Assembly: GCF_018141425.1 (NCBI RefSeq)
Contig: NZ_CP058561.1
Span: forward strand, 5,084,001 to 5,148,000
Source of the DNA: Vallitalea guaymasensis
Lineage (GTDB): Bacteria > Bacillota > Clostridia > Lachnospirales > Vallitaleaceae
DNA length: 64,000 bases
Direction of reading: 5' to 3'
Each line of letters starts with the position of its first letter. Position 1 is the stretch's first letter. Positions 53,674 through 62,259 of the stretch are shown in pieces. The position numbers and the translations under genes were made by a program. The notes beneath the pieces were generated by a model. It was not told the origin of the DNA. It ran no database searches and worked only from the letters and a program-made list of their open reading frames with translations.

Positions 53674-53729
53674 CGTGAAAAAACACGTATTCAGATTTTT
53701 AGAAAGGTGCCTAACAGGTATTCTAAGAA
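53674..53729 (+). other. Structured 5' leader of rpsB
   Basis: The leader holds a small hairpin CGTG-AAAAAA-CACG (53674-53687). A longer stem pairs TTTTTAGAA (53696-53704) with TTCTAAGAA (53721-53729), enclosing TGCC-TAACA-GGTA and a 3-base AGG bulge. Ribosomal protein S2 regulates its own leader in some bacteria; whether this is such a site is inference. Confidence 0.4.
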
Positions 53730-53774
53730 GATGAAGAATGCGGAAGAAAAAAACCAAAATTATGGAGGTATAAC

Positions 53775-54509
53775 ATGAGCGTTATTTCAATGAAACAATT
53801 GTTAGAAGCTGGTGTTCATTTCGGACATCAAACAAGAAGATGGAATCCTAAAATGGCTGAGTATATTTATACTGAGAGAAATGGAATTTACATCATTGAT
53901 TTACAAAAAACAGTAGGTAAAGTAGACGATGCTTATAATGCTATCAAAGAAGTAGTAGCAGATGGTGGTAATGTATTGTTTGTTGGTACTAAAAAACAAG
54001 CTCAAGATGCAATTAAGGTTGAATCAGAACGTTGTGGAATGTTCTATGTTAACCAAAGATGGTTAGGTGGAATGTTAACTAACTTCAAAACTATTCAAGC
54101 AAGAATTGGAAGACTTAAGAACTTAGAGAAAATGCAAGAAGATGGTACATTTGATTTATTACCTAAAAAAGAAGTTATTAAGTTAAAGCATGAAATGGAA
54201 AAACTTGAAAAGAACCTTGGTGGTATCAAGGAAATGAAAGATATTCCTGACATTATGTTTATAGTTGATCCAAGAAAAGAAAAAATTGCTATCCAAGAAG
54301 CTCATATCTTAGGTATACCTATTGTATCAATAGTAGATACAAACTGTGATCCTGAAGAAGTTGATTATGTAATCCCTGGTAATGATGATGCTATTAGAGC
54401 GGTTAAGTTAATTGTTTCTAAGATGGCAGATGCTGTTATTGAAGCTAACCAAGGAGCACAAGATAATATAGAAGAAGCTGCAAAAGAAGCAGAAGCAAAC
54501 GAAAAATAG
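53775..54509 (+). CDS. rpsB: Ribosomal protein S2
   Basis: 244-residue 30S subunit protein. Begins [26 protein letters not shown] and contains [16 protein letters not shown] and [24 protein letters not shown], both S2 hallmarks. The C-terminus is Glu/Ala rich. TGGAGG precedes the ATG. Followed by a strong terminator, then tsf. Confidence 0.98.
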   Translation: MSVISMKQLLEAGVHFGHQTRRWNPKMAEYIYTERNGIYIIDLQKTVGKVDDAYNAIKEVVADGGNVLFVGTKKQAQDAIKVESERCGMFYVNQRWLGGMLTNFKTIQARIGRLKNLEKMQEDGTFDLLPKKEVIKLKHEMEKLEKNLGGIKEMKDIPDIMFIVDPRKEKIAIQEAHILGIPIVSIVDTNCDPEEVDYVIPGNDDAIRAVKLIVSKMADAVIEANQGAQDNIEEAAKEAEANEK

Positions 54510-54520
54510 TAATTAATAAT

Positions 54521-54562
54521 ATGCTTCAACCAGCTACTATGGTTGAAGCATTTATTGTATAT
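54521..54562 (+). terminator. Intrinsic terminator after rpsB
   Basis: ATGCTTCAACCA and TGGTTGAAGCAT form a perfect 12-bp stem with a 7-base loop, followed by TTATTGTATATTTC. The T-run is imperfect, so it may attenuate rather than fully stop transcription into tsf. Confidence 0.8.
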
Positions 54563-54705
54563 TTCAAAATATGTATTGAGTATCTCTATTATGTTAATAA
54601 TTTATAATAGTAAAAACAATGCATTATTGAAATTATAATATATATGGTATTAATAAAATGCGATAAAAGTACGAATATAATAAATTGAATATGGAGGGTG
54701 TAAAC

Positions 54706-55626
54706 ATGGCAGTAACTGCTAGTATGGTAAAAGAGTTAAGAGAAAGAACTGGTGCTGGAATGATGGATTGTAAGAAAGCATTAGTAGAAAATAATGAAGA
54801 TATGGAAAAAGCTGTTGAATTCCTAAGAGAAAAAGGATTAGCAAAAGCAGCTAAAAAAGCTGGAAGAATCGCAGCAGAAGGATTAGTAGCAGCATATGTA
54901 TCAGAAGATAATAAAGTTGCTTCAATCGTAGAAGTTAACAGTGAAACTGACTTCGTTGCTAAAAATGATACTTTCAAAAGTTATGTTGCAGATGTTGCAA
55001 CTGCAGCTTCTAACACAGAAGCAAAAGATATTGATGGATTCTTAAATGATGCTTGGGTAAATGATACAAGCAAAACTGTAAAAGATGTTTTAACAGAGCA
55101 AATAGCAGTAATCGGCGAGAATATGAATATCAGAAGATTTGAAAAGTACATGGCTGATGGAAGTTTTATTACATCTTATATCCATGCTGGAGGAAAAATT
55201 GGTGTATTAGTAGAAATGAATGGAGAAGCTAATGAAGCCACTTTAGAATGTGCTAAAAACATTGCAATGCAAATTGCTGCTGTATCTCCAAAATACATTT
55301 CAAGAGATCAAGTAGATGCTGATTACATTGAAAAAGAAAAAGAAATCTTAAAACAACAAGCTAAGAACGAAAATCCTGACAAGCCAGATAATATCATTGA
55401 AAAAATGATTATTGGTCGTGTTAATAAGATGATGAAAGAAATCTGTTTATTAGACCAACAATATGTAAAAGATGGCGACTTAAATGTTTCTAAATACATT
55501 GCTTCAGTTGCAAAAGAAACTGGAGTAGAATTATCAATTAAGAGATATGTACGTTTCCAAACTGGTGAAGGTTTAGAAAAAAGAGAAGAAAATTTTGCTG
55601 AAGAAGTTGCTAAGCAAATGCAATAA
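54706..55626 (+). CDS. tsf: Elongation factor Ts
   Basis: 306-residue guanine-nucleotide exchange factor for EF-Tu. The N-terminal UBA-like domain includes VKELRERTGAGMMDCKKALV and the core carries VEVNSETDFVAKND. TGGAGGGTGTAAAC precedes the ATG; an in-frame ATG at 54685 is not favoured. The 196-base gap after rpsB contains the rpsB terminator and AT-rich sequence with no clear promoter. Confidence 0.97.
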   Translation: MAVTASMVKELRERTGAGMMDCKKALVENNEDMEKAVEFLREKGLAKAAKKAGRIAAEGLVAAYVSEDNKVASIVEVNSETDFVAKNDTFKSYVADVATAASNTEAKDIDGFLNDAWVNDTSKTVKDVLTEQIAVIGENMNIRRFEKYMADGSFITSYIHAGGKIGVLVEMNGEANEATLECAKNIAMQIAAVSPKYISRDQVDADYIEKEKEILKQQAKNENPDKPDNIIEKMIIGRVNKMMKEICLLDQQYVKDGDLNVSKYIASVAKETGVELSIKRYVRFQTGEGLEKREENFAEEVAKQMQ

Positions 55627-55653
55627 TATGAATTTTCATATGTAAGTTAAATA

Positions 55654-55682
55654 AAAGGAAACACTTAGTGTTTCCTTTTTTT
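55654..55682 (+). terminator. Intrinsic terminator after tsf
   Basis: AAAGGAAACAC and GTGTTTCCTTT form a perfect 11-bp stem with a TTA loop, running into a tract of T residues. Confidence 0.92.
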
Positions 55683-55701
55683 AAAGAAATGAATATTTTA
55701 T

Positions 55702-55720
55702 ACTAGTAAAAATTACTAGT
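55702..55720 (+). repeat. Inverted repeat upstream of pyrH
   Basis: ACTAGTAA and TTACTAGT are perfect 8-bp arms with a 3-base AAA centre, 33 bases before pyrH. It overlaps a TATACT that could be a -10 element, so it might be an operator. No good -35 was seen. Confidence 0.4.
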
Positions 55721-55753
55721 TTGTGATAAATTAATAGATAGAGGTGTTTTTAT

Positions 55754-56458
55754 ATGTCAAAGTATAACAGAGTGTTACTAAAATTAAGCGGAGAAGCCCT
55801 TTCTGGTGGAAAAGGCACAGGATTCGATGAAAAAACAGTATTAATGGTAGCTAACCAAATCAAGGACATAGTAAGTAAAGGTAATCAAGTGGCTATAGTA
55901 ATTGGTGGAGGTAACTTCTGGAGAGGTAGAAGCAGCAGGGATATGGATAGAACTAAATCAGACCAAATTGGGATGATGGCTACAGTTATGAATTCATTGT
56001 ATATGGCAGAAATACTAAGAACCCTAGGCATGAAAAGCGTTGTACAAACACCTTTTAAAGTAGGAACAGTGACAGAAGAATTTTCTAAAGACAAAGCACT
56101 AGAACATTTAACAAATAATGAGGTTGTTTTATTTGCAGGAGGTACGGGACATCCATATTTCTCAACAGATACAGCAGCAGCCTTACGAGCTATTGAAACG
56201 GAATGTGATGTTATATTGCTTGCCAAAAATATTGACGGTGTATACGATTGTGACCCTAATCAGAACGCAAATGCTAAGAAATATGATAAATTAACTTATA
56301 ATGATGTAGTTTCAAAAGGATTAAATGTCATTGATATGACAGCTGCGATAATGTGTATGGAGCAAAATGTTCCAATGCTTGTATTTTCTTTAGCTGAAGA
56401 AGACAGCATTAAGAATGCTATGGAAGATAACATAAAAGGTACATTTATAACAGTATAA
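55754..56458 (+). CDS. pyrH: UMP kinase
   Basis: 234-residue hexameric UMP kinase of the amino-acid-kinase fold. N-terminal RVLLKLSGEALSG, glycine-rich VIGGGNFWRGR and the GVYDCDPNQNANAKKYDKL segment are characteristic. It makes UDP for nucleotides and sugar precursors. Typical neighbour of tsf and frr. GAGGTG precedes the ATG. Confidence 0.97.
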   Translation: MSKYNRVLLKLSGEALSGGKGTGFDEKTVLMVANQIKDIVSKGNQVAIVIGGGNFWRGRSSRDMDRTKSDQIGMMATVMNSLYMAEILRTLGMKSVVQTPFKVGTVTEEFSKDKALEHLTNNEVVLFAGGTGHPYFSTDTAAALRAIETECDVILLAKNIDGVYDCDPNQNANAKKYDKLTYNDVVSKGLNVIDMTAAIMCMEQNVPMLVFSLAEEDSIKNAMEDNIKGTFITV

Positions 56459-56530
56459 GTTATACCCATAAATAGTCAATATCCTGCTATTTATATAGTA
56501 TAACTAATGATAATAATAGGAGGAGATAAA

Positions 56531-57085
56531 ATGTTAGAAGAAATTAAAAAATACGAAGACAAAATGCAAAAGACCATTAAAGCATTAGAGAATGAGTATA
56601 ATGCAATTAGAGCTGGAAGAGCTAATCCACATGTACTTGATAAAATTACTGTTGAATATTATGGACAGGCAACACCTCTTCAACAAGTAGGAAATGTTTC
56701 TGTACCAGAGCCTAGAATGATTCAAATACAACCATGGGACTCTAGTATGATGAAAGAAATTGAAAAAGCGATACTTGCATCTGATGTAGGAATCACTCCT
56801 AACAATGACGGTAAAGTTATTAGATTAGTATTCCCAGAACTTACTGAAGAAAGAAGAAAATCTCTAACTAAAGACGTTAAGAAAAAAGGAGAAGAAGCTA
56901 AAGTAGCTGTTAGAAATATTAGAAGAGATGCTTTAGACAAATTCAAAAAGCAGCTTAAGAATCATGAAATAACAGAAGATGATTTGAAAGATTATGAAAC
57001 TGATATGCAAAAATTAACAGATAAATATGTAAAAGATATAGATGTACATGTAGAAAATAAGACTAAAGAAATATTAACAGTTTAG
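56531..57085 (+). CDS. frr: Ribosome recycling factor
   Basis: 184-residue protein that splits post-termination ribosomes with EF-G. Hallmarks are IRAGRANPHVLDKITVEYYG, VPEPRMIQIQPWD and LTEERRKSLTKDVKKKGEEA. ATG at 56531 follows AGGAGGAGA by a normal distance; an open frame from 56507 includes that site and is rejected. Confidence 0.97.
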   Translation: MLEEIKKYEDKMQKTIKALENEYNAIRAGRANPHVLDKITVEYYGQATPLQQVGNVSVPEPRMIQIQPWDSSMMKEIEKAILASDVGITPNNDGKVIRLVFPELTEERRKSLTKDVKKKGEEAKVAVRNIRRDALDKFKKQLKNHEITEDDLKDYETDMQKLTDKYVKDIDVHVENKTKEILTV

Positions 57086-57100
57086 AGACTGTTTTGGTTT

Positions 57101-57126
57101 ACCCCTCTATATGAGGGGTTGTTTTT
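57101..57126 (+). terminator. Intrinsic terminator after frr
   Basis: ACCCCTC and GAGGGGT pair over a TATAT loop and run into TGTTTTT. A second small hairpin (AACAGT and ACTGTT) straddles the frr stop codon just upstream. Confidence 0.88.
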
Positions 57127-57200
57127 AATCTTATGGAAAGTCATGATTTTATGTATATGATATAGAAAAAGATTCTTTTGAATGAGAGGAATTGTTGTTT

Positions 57201-57923
57201 ATGGTAGTTGACAGTAACTATAATGTTCCAAGACATGTAGCAATTATAATGGATGGTAATGGTAGATGGGCAATGGCAAAAGGAAAAAAAAGACAATACG
57301 GTCATAGACAAGGTTCTAAAACATTAGAAACTATTTGTAAGCAAGCTTATGACATAGGTATAGAGTATATAACAGTATATGCTTTTTCCACTGAAAATTG
57401 GTCAAGACCAAAAGAAGAAATAGATAATTTGATGAATTTGTTAAGGCAGTACTTAAAAAGTAGTTTGAAAAATGCTAGCAGAGATAATATAAAAGTGAGA
57501 GTAATAGGGGATAAAAATGGACTAGATAATGATATTATCACTAGTATTGAAAGATTGGAAGAAGGATCAAAAAACAACACAGGATTACAATTACAGATTG
57601 CTCTGAATTATGGTGGACGTGATGAAATTGTAAGAATGACAAAAAGGATAGTTTCTGACTTTGAAAATAATAACATTAATATAAATACCATTAATCAAAA
57701 AACAATAGAGAGGTATCTTGATACAAGAGATATACCTGACCCGGATCTACTAATAAGAACAAGTGGTGAAATGAGAATAAGTAACTTCTTGCTTTGGCAA
57801 TTAGCATATACAGAGTTTTACTTTGTTCAAAAACATTGGCCAGACTTTACTATTGAAGATTTGAAAGATGCTATAGCGTATTATAGTAATATTGAACGAA
57901 GGTATGGCAAAGTCAAAGAATAA
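57201..57923 (+). CDS. uppS: Undecaprenyl diphosphate synthase
   Basis: 240-residue cis-prenyltransferase that makes the C55 lipid carrier for cell-wall precursors. Signature motifs are VAIIMDGNGRWA, YAFSTENWSRP and DLLIRTSGEMRISNFLLWQ. The ATG at 57201 is 11 bases after AGAGGA; in-frame TTG codons at 57192 and 57195 are possible alternatives. Confidence 0.96.
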   Translation: MVVDSNYNVPRHVAIIMDGNGRWAMAKGKKRQYGHRQGSKTLETICKQAYDIGIEYITVYAFSTENWSRPKEEIDNLMNLLRQYLKSSLKNASRDNIKVRVIGDKNGLDNDIITSIERLEEGSKNNTGLQLQIALNYGGRDEIVRMTKRIVSDFENNNININTINQKTIERYLDTRDIPDPDLLIRTSGEMRISNFLLWQLAYTEFYFVQKHWPDFTIEDLKDAIAYYSNIERRYGKVKE

Positions 57924-57945
57924 TAGAAAGAAGGGAATGGGTACA

Positions 57946-58752
57946 ATGAAAACGAGAATAATATCATCTATTATAGCGTTACCTATATTATTGATTCCTT
58001 TAATATTTGGAGGTAAAATACTAATACTTGTATTATTTTTAGTATCATTGCTAGGTCTTTATGAGTTTTATAGAGCATATAAAATTGATTGCTTAGGGCT
58101 TAAGTTATTTGGATATATTGCATCGCTGATGTATTATTTATTATTAATATTTGATAGAAGTGAATATCTGGGTGAACTTTATGGAATATTCTTCTTAATG
58201 TTATTAATAAGTTATGTATTTGTTTATCCCAAATATGATCTGAAAGATATTATGACTATTTTTATTGGCTTTTTCTATGTAGTTTATCTTTTATCATATA
58301 TATTATTAGTAAGAAGCAATGAGGCTTATGGTTCTTGGATGATATGGTTAATATTTATTGTTGCTTTTGGTAGTGATACAGTGGCCTATTTTGTTGGAGT
58401 TAATTTTGGTAAACATAGGTTAGCAGAAAAACTGAGTCCCAAAAAAAGTATTGAAGGTTCTATTGGCGGTATTGTTGGAGCTACGGTTTTTTCAGTTATT
58501 TATGGTATCATATTACTTAATATTGGTGAATTGACAGATCCTATAAAACTAATACCTTTTATATTTATTGGAGGAATTGGTTCTGTATTATCACAAATAG
58601 GAGATTTAGCTGCATCAGCTATGAAAAGACAGAACAACATAAAAGATTTTGGTACTATTATGCCAGGTCATGGAGGTATATTAGATAGATTGGATAGTAT
58701 AATCTTCACGGCACCTTTTGTATATTATATTATGAAATTTTTTATTATGTAG
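57946..58752 (+). CDS. cdsA: CdsA, phosphatidate cytidylyltransferase
   Basis: 268-residue multi-span membrane enzyme making CDP-diacylglycerol for phospholipids. The C-terminal signature is present: FGSDTVAYFVG, the KKSIEGSIGGIVG segment, QIGDLAASAMKRQNNIKDFG and GHGGILDRLDS. The ATG at 57946 follows AAGGGA; earlier in-frame starts overlap uppS and lack a site. Between cdsA and dxr are 121 very AT-rich bases, with only a weak promoter-like pair. Confidence 0.95.
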   Translation: MKTRIISSIIALPILLIPLIFGGKILILVLFLVSLLGLYEFYRAYKIDCLGLKLFGYIASLMYYLLLIFDRSEYLGELYGIFFLMLLISYVFVYPKYDLKDIMTIFIGFFYVVYLLSYILLVRSNEAYGSWMIWLIFIVAFGSDTVAYFVGVNFGKHRLAEKLSPKKSIEGSIGGIVGATVFSVIYGIILLNIGELTDPIKLIPFIFIGGIGSVLSQIGDLAASAMKRQNNIKDFGTIMPGHGGILDRLDSIIFTAPFVYYIMKFFIM

Positions 58753-58873
58753 TTTTTAAGTGCTAATCAATTTTTTATAATATTATTGGATTAAAAGAAA
58801 TAATTAATTATATAAAAAAATATATTAAATATATAAATCAAATATAGTAGGTTATTTGGAAGAGGAGAATAAA

Positions 58874-60016
58874 TTGAAAAAGATATCTATTCTAGGGTCC
58901 ACTGGCTCAATTGGTAAACAGACAATTGATATTGTTTGTAAGCAGAATGACATACAGATATTAGGGTTGACTGCAAATACCAATATAGATTTATTAGAGA
59001 AACAGATTGAATTGGTAAAACCACAAGTAGTAGCAGTAATGGATGAACAAAAAGCTTCTATACTCAAAAAAAAGATTGGAAGCAAAGTAGAAGTATTAAG
59101 CGGAATGGATGGACTCATTAGAGTTGCTACCTTAGAGAAGGTTGATATAGTTGTTACAGCTGTAGTAGGTATGATAGGTATCAGACCTACGGTTGAAGCC
59201 ATAAAAGCATCCAAAGATATAGCTTTAGCTAATAAAGAGACATTGGTTACAGCTGGTCAAATAATTATGGATTTGATAAAAGAATATAAAGTAAATATTT
59301 TTCCAGTGGATAGTGAACATTCTGCTATATTTCAATCCTTAAAAGGAGAGAATAAAAAAGAAGTTAGCAAAATTTTGTTAACAGCTTCAGGAGGACCATT
59401 CAGAGGGAAAAATACAGAACAATTAAAGGATATAACTAAAGCGCAAGCACTTAATCATCCTAATTGGTCAATGGGTCCTAAAATAACAATTGATTCAGCT
59501 ACACTTATGAATAAAGGACTAGAAGTTATAGAAGCAAAATGGCTTTTTGATGTAGCACCTGATCAGATTCAAGTTGTTGTGCATCCACAAAGCATTATTC
59601 ATTCAATGGTAGAATATAATGATGGTTCAGTGATTGCACAATTAGGTGTTCCAGATATGAGGATTCCAATACAATACGCTCTCAATTATCCTAGGCGGGT
59701 AGAGAATAATATTAGGAAACTTGATTTATTTAAAGTAGCTAGTTTGACATTTGAAGAGCCTGATATCAAAACCTTCAGATGTCTTGAATTAGCTTATAGA
59801 GCACTTGAAGAAGGTGGTTCTATACTATCAGTATTAAATGCAGCTAATGAATTAGCAGTAAAAAAATTTTTAGAAGACAAAGTAAGATTTCTTGAAATTC
59901 CTGAAATAATTGAATATGCTATGGATAAACATTGTAATATAAAAAATCCATCACTAACAAATATTTTTGAAGCAGAAAAAGAAACTTATGAGATTATTGA
60001 AAGTAAATGGGGATAG
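58874..60016 (+). CDS. dxr: 1-deoxy-D-xylulose 5-phosphate reductoisomerase
   Basis: 380-residue NADPH enzyme of the MEP isoprenoid pathway. N-terminal nucleotide motif ISILGSTGSIGKQTIDI, active-site segments ALANKETLVTAGQ and VDSEHSAIFQ, the flexible loop with NHPNWSMGPKITIDSATLMNKG, and LNAANE. The start is TTG, chosen because AGAGGAGA ends 5 bases before it. Together with ispG and uppS it ties isoprenoid supply to the cell-wall carrier lipid. Confidence 0.96.
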   Translation: MKKISILGSTGSIGKQTIDIVCKQNDIQILGLTANTNIDLLEKQIELVKPQVVAVMDEQKASILKKKIGSKVEVLSGMDGLIRVATLEKVDIVVTAVVGMIGIRPTVEAIKASKDIALANKETLVTAGQIIMDLIKEYKVNIFPVDSEHSAIFQSLKGENKKEVSKILLTASGGPFRGKNTEQLKDITKAQALNHPNWSMGPKITIDSATLMNKGLEVIEAKWLFDVAPDQIQVVVHPQSIIHSMVEYNDGSVIAQLGVPDMRIPIQYALNYPRRVENNIRKLDLFKVASLTFEEPDIKTFRCLELAYRALEEGGSILSVLNAANELAVKKFLEDKVRFLEIPEIIEYAMDKHCNIKNPSLTNIFEAEKETYEIIESKWG

Positions 60017-60048
60017 AGAGTAAATAATGGAAAGGAATGAATGGTTAT

Positions 60049-61074
60049 ATGAATATTGTTGTTGCAATCTTGATATTTGGGTTGCTTGTTCTTGTACATG
60101 AGTTAGGTCACTTCCTTGCGGCAAGAAAAAATGGCATACTTGTTGAAGAGTTTGCCATTGGTATGGGACCAAAACTTGTCGGTATAAAAAGAGGAGATAC
60201 GTTATACTCTATTAGGTTGTTACCTTTTGGTGGGTATTGTAAAATGCTTGGTGAAGATGAAGCGGTTGAAGATGATCCTAGAGCCTTTTCTAACAAATCA
60301 GTTGGAGCAAGGATTGTCGTTGTTGTAGCTGGTGCTGCTTTTAACATTTTATTAGCTTTTCTTTTCGCTTGTATAATTGTTGGTAATATGGGTGATTACA
60401 CTACTACTGTTGATAAGGTAACAGAAGGTTCCCCTGCATATGAAGCAGGGATGCAACCAGGAGATAGGATAGTAAAAATAGATAATCATAATATTGTATC
60501 ATACGATGAAATAGGTTTATATATAAATCTGAAAAAAGGTGAGAATCTAGATATAACCTATAAAAGAGATGGAAAGACTTACGTAGCTAATATAAAGCCT
60601 GTTGAACAAGACGGTAGACATTTAATTGGTATTTCACCTGCCAAAATGAATCAAGGTAATATTCTCCAAATCATAAAATATGGATTTATTAAAGTTATAT
60701 TCTGGATTAAGACAGTATTTATAAGTTTAGGTATGATTTTTAGAGGAGAAGTGACTAGACAGGACTTTGGTGGACCTGTAAGAATCATTTCAGAGATAAG
60801 TAAAGGTTATACTGAAAGCGTTAAATATGGTATAAAACAAGTATTCATGACTATATCATCCTATATTGTTTTGTTAAGTGCCAACCTTGGGGTTATGAAT
60901 TTATTACCTTTACCAGCTCTTGATGGAGGAAGACTAGTGTTTCTACTAATAGAGGCAATAAGGAAAAAACCTATTAATCGAGAAAAAGAAGCATATGTCA
61001 ACTTTATTGGATTTGTATTATTAATGGTATTGATGGTATTTATGTTATTTAATGACTTTAGTAATGTATTTTAA
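60049..61074 (+). CDS. rseP: RseP/RasP site-2 metalloprotease
   Basis: 341-residue intramembrane zinc protease. The zinc-binding HELGH motif lies in the first span (LVHELGHFLAARKNG), followed by GPKLVG and a PDZ domain (about 110-185, with PAYEAGMQPGDRIVKID). The second catalytic motif NLLPLPALDGGRL lies near the C-terminus. It cleaves anti-sigma factors and signal-peptide remnants. I favour the ATG at 60049; an ATG at 60037 abuts the ribosome site. Confidence 0.95.
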   Translation: MNIVVAILIFGLLVLVHELGHFLAARKNGILVEEFAIGMGPKLVGIKRGDTLYSIRLLPFGGYCKMLGEDEAVEDDPRAFSNKSVGARIVVVVAGAAFNILLAFLFACIIVGNMGDYTTTVDKVTEGSPAYEAGMQPGDRIVKIDNHNIVSYDEIGLYINLKKGENLDITYKRDGKTYVANIKPVEQDGRHLIGISPAKMNQGNILQIIKYGFIKVIFWIKTVFISLGMIFRGEVTRQDFGGPVRIISEISKGYTESVKYGIKQVFMTISSYIVLLSANLGVMNLLPLPALDGGRLVFLLIEAIRKKPINREKEAYVNFIGFVLLMVLMVFMLFNDFSNVF

Positions 61075-61179
61075 ATAGAATAATAATCTGTATAAATAAT
61101 CTAAGGGTCTATCTTAATATTGATGTAATATATATTGAGAAAGCCCTTGTGTTTTATGTCTAAAAAAAGGAGGGATATA

Positions 61180-62238
61180 ATGTATAGAGATAATACAAAA
61201 GTAGTAAAAATAGGTGATAAGGTCATTGGTGGAGGTAATCCCATACTTATTCAGTCTATGACAAATACCAAGACCCATGATATAGAAGCAACTGTTAAAC
61301 AAATCCTTACCTTAGAAGAAGAAGGTTGTGATATAATAAGAGTTGCTGTACCAGATATGGAAGCCGCAAAAGCAGTTTATGAGATCAAAAAAAGGATACA
61401 TATTCCTCTAGTTACAGATATTCATTTTGATTATAAACTAGCTTTGATGTCGATGGACTATGGTGCTGATAAAATAAGAATTAATCCATCTAATATAGGT
61501 AATCTAGAAAGAGTCAATAAGGTAGTTGAAAGAGCTAAAGTTGATAATATTCCTATTAGAATTGGAATTAATAGTGGCTCAGTTGAAAAACATATCCTGG
61601 ATAAATATGGTCATGTAACTGCAGAAGGATTGGTGGAAAGCACTGTTAACAATGTAAAGATAATAGAAGATATGGGATATGATAATATAGTCATATCGTT
61701 AAAATCTTCAAATGTGCCTATGGCAATCAAGGCTCATCAACTTGTTGCAGAAGCCGTCAATTATCCTTTGCATGTAGGTATAACAGAAGCTGGTACCATA
61801 TGGTCTGGTACTATCAAATCAGCAGTTGGACTTAGTGTAATATTAGCTGGTGGAATAGGTGACACAATAAGAGTATCATTAACAGGAGATACTGTAGAAG
61901 AAGTCAGAGTAGCTAAAAAAGTCTTAGAAACACTTGACCTGCGCGAGAAAAATCACATAGAAATTGTGTCATGTCCCACATGTGGAAGGACACAGATAGA
62001 CCTTATTAAATTAGCTAACATGGTTGAGAAAAGATTCGGTAATCTTGAGAAGAAGATAAAAATTGCTGTTATGGGCTGCGTAGTTAATGGTCCTGGTGAA
62101 GCAAAAGAGGCAGACCTTGGTATAGCTGGTGGTAAAGGGGTTGGTCTCATCTTTAGAAAAGGTGAAGTTATAAAAAAAGTACCTGAGGATAGATTGATTG
62201 ATGAACTTGCCATAGAAATTGAAAAGTATACGAAGTAA
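61180..62238 (+). CDS. ispG: 4-hydroxy-3-methylbut-2-enyl diphosphate synthase
   Basis: 352-residue iron-sulfur enzyme of the MEP pathway. The TIM-barrel part begins IGGGNPILIQSMTNTKTHD. The cluster-binding C-terminal part has cysteines in SCPTCGRTQIDL and MGCVVNGPGEAKEADLG. AAAAGGAGGG precedes the ATG. Bacillus has proS at this position between rseP and polC; clostridia commonly have ispG. Confidence 0.97.
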   Translation: MYRDNTKVVKIGDKVIGGGNPILIQSMTNTKTHDIEATVKQILTLEEEGCDIIRVAVPDMEAAKAVYEIKKRIHIPLVTDIHFDYKLALMSMDYGADKIRINPSNIGNLERVNKVVERAKVDNIPIRIGINSGSVEKHILDKYGHVTAEGLVESTVNNVKIIEDMGYDNIVISLKSSNVPMAIKAHQLVAEAVNYPLHVGITEAGTIWSGTIKSAVGLSVILAGGIGDTIRVSLTGDTVEEVRVAKKVLETLDLREKNHIEIVSCPTCGRTQIDLIKLANMVEKRFGNLEKKIKIAVMGCVVNGPGEAKEADLGIAGGKGVGLIFRKGEVIKKVPEDRLIDELAIEIEKYTK

Positions 62239-62259
62239 CACGTAAGGAGTTGATTTTAT

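Noticed and set aside
54563-54705. Separate promoter for tsf
   Set aside because: AT-rich hexamers resembling -10 elements are present, but none has an acceptable -35 at 16-18 bases.
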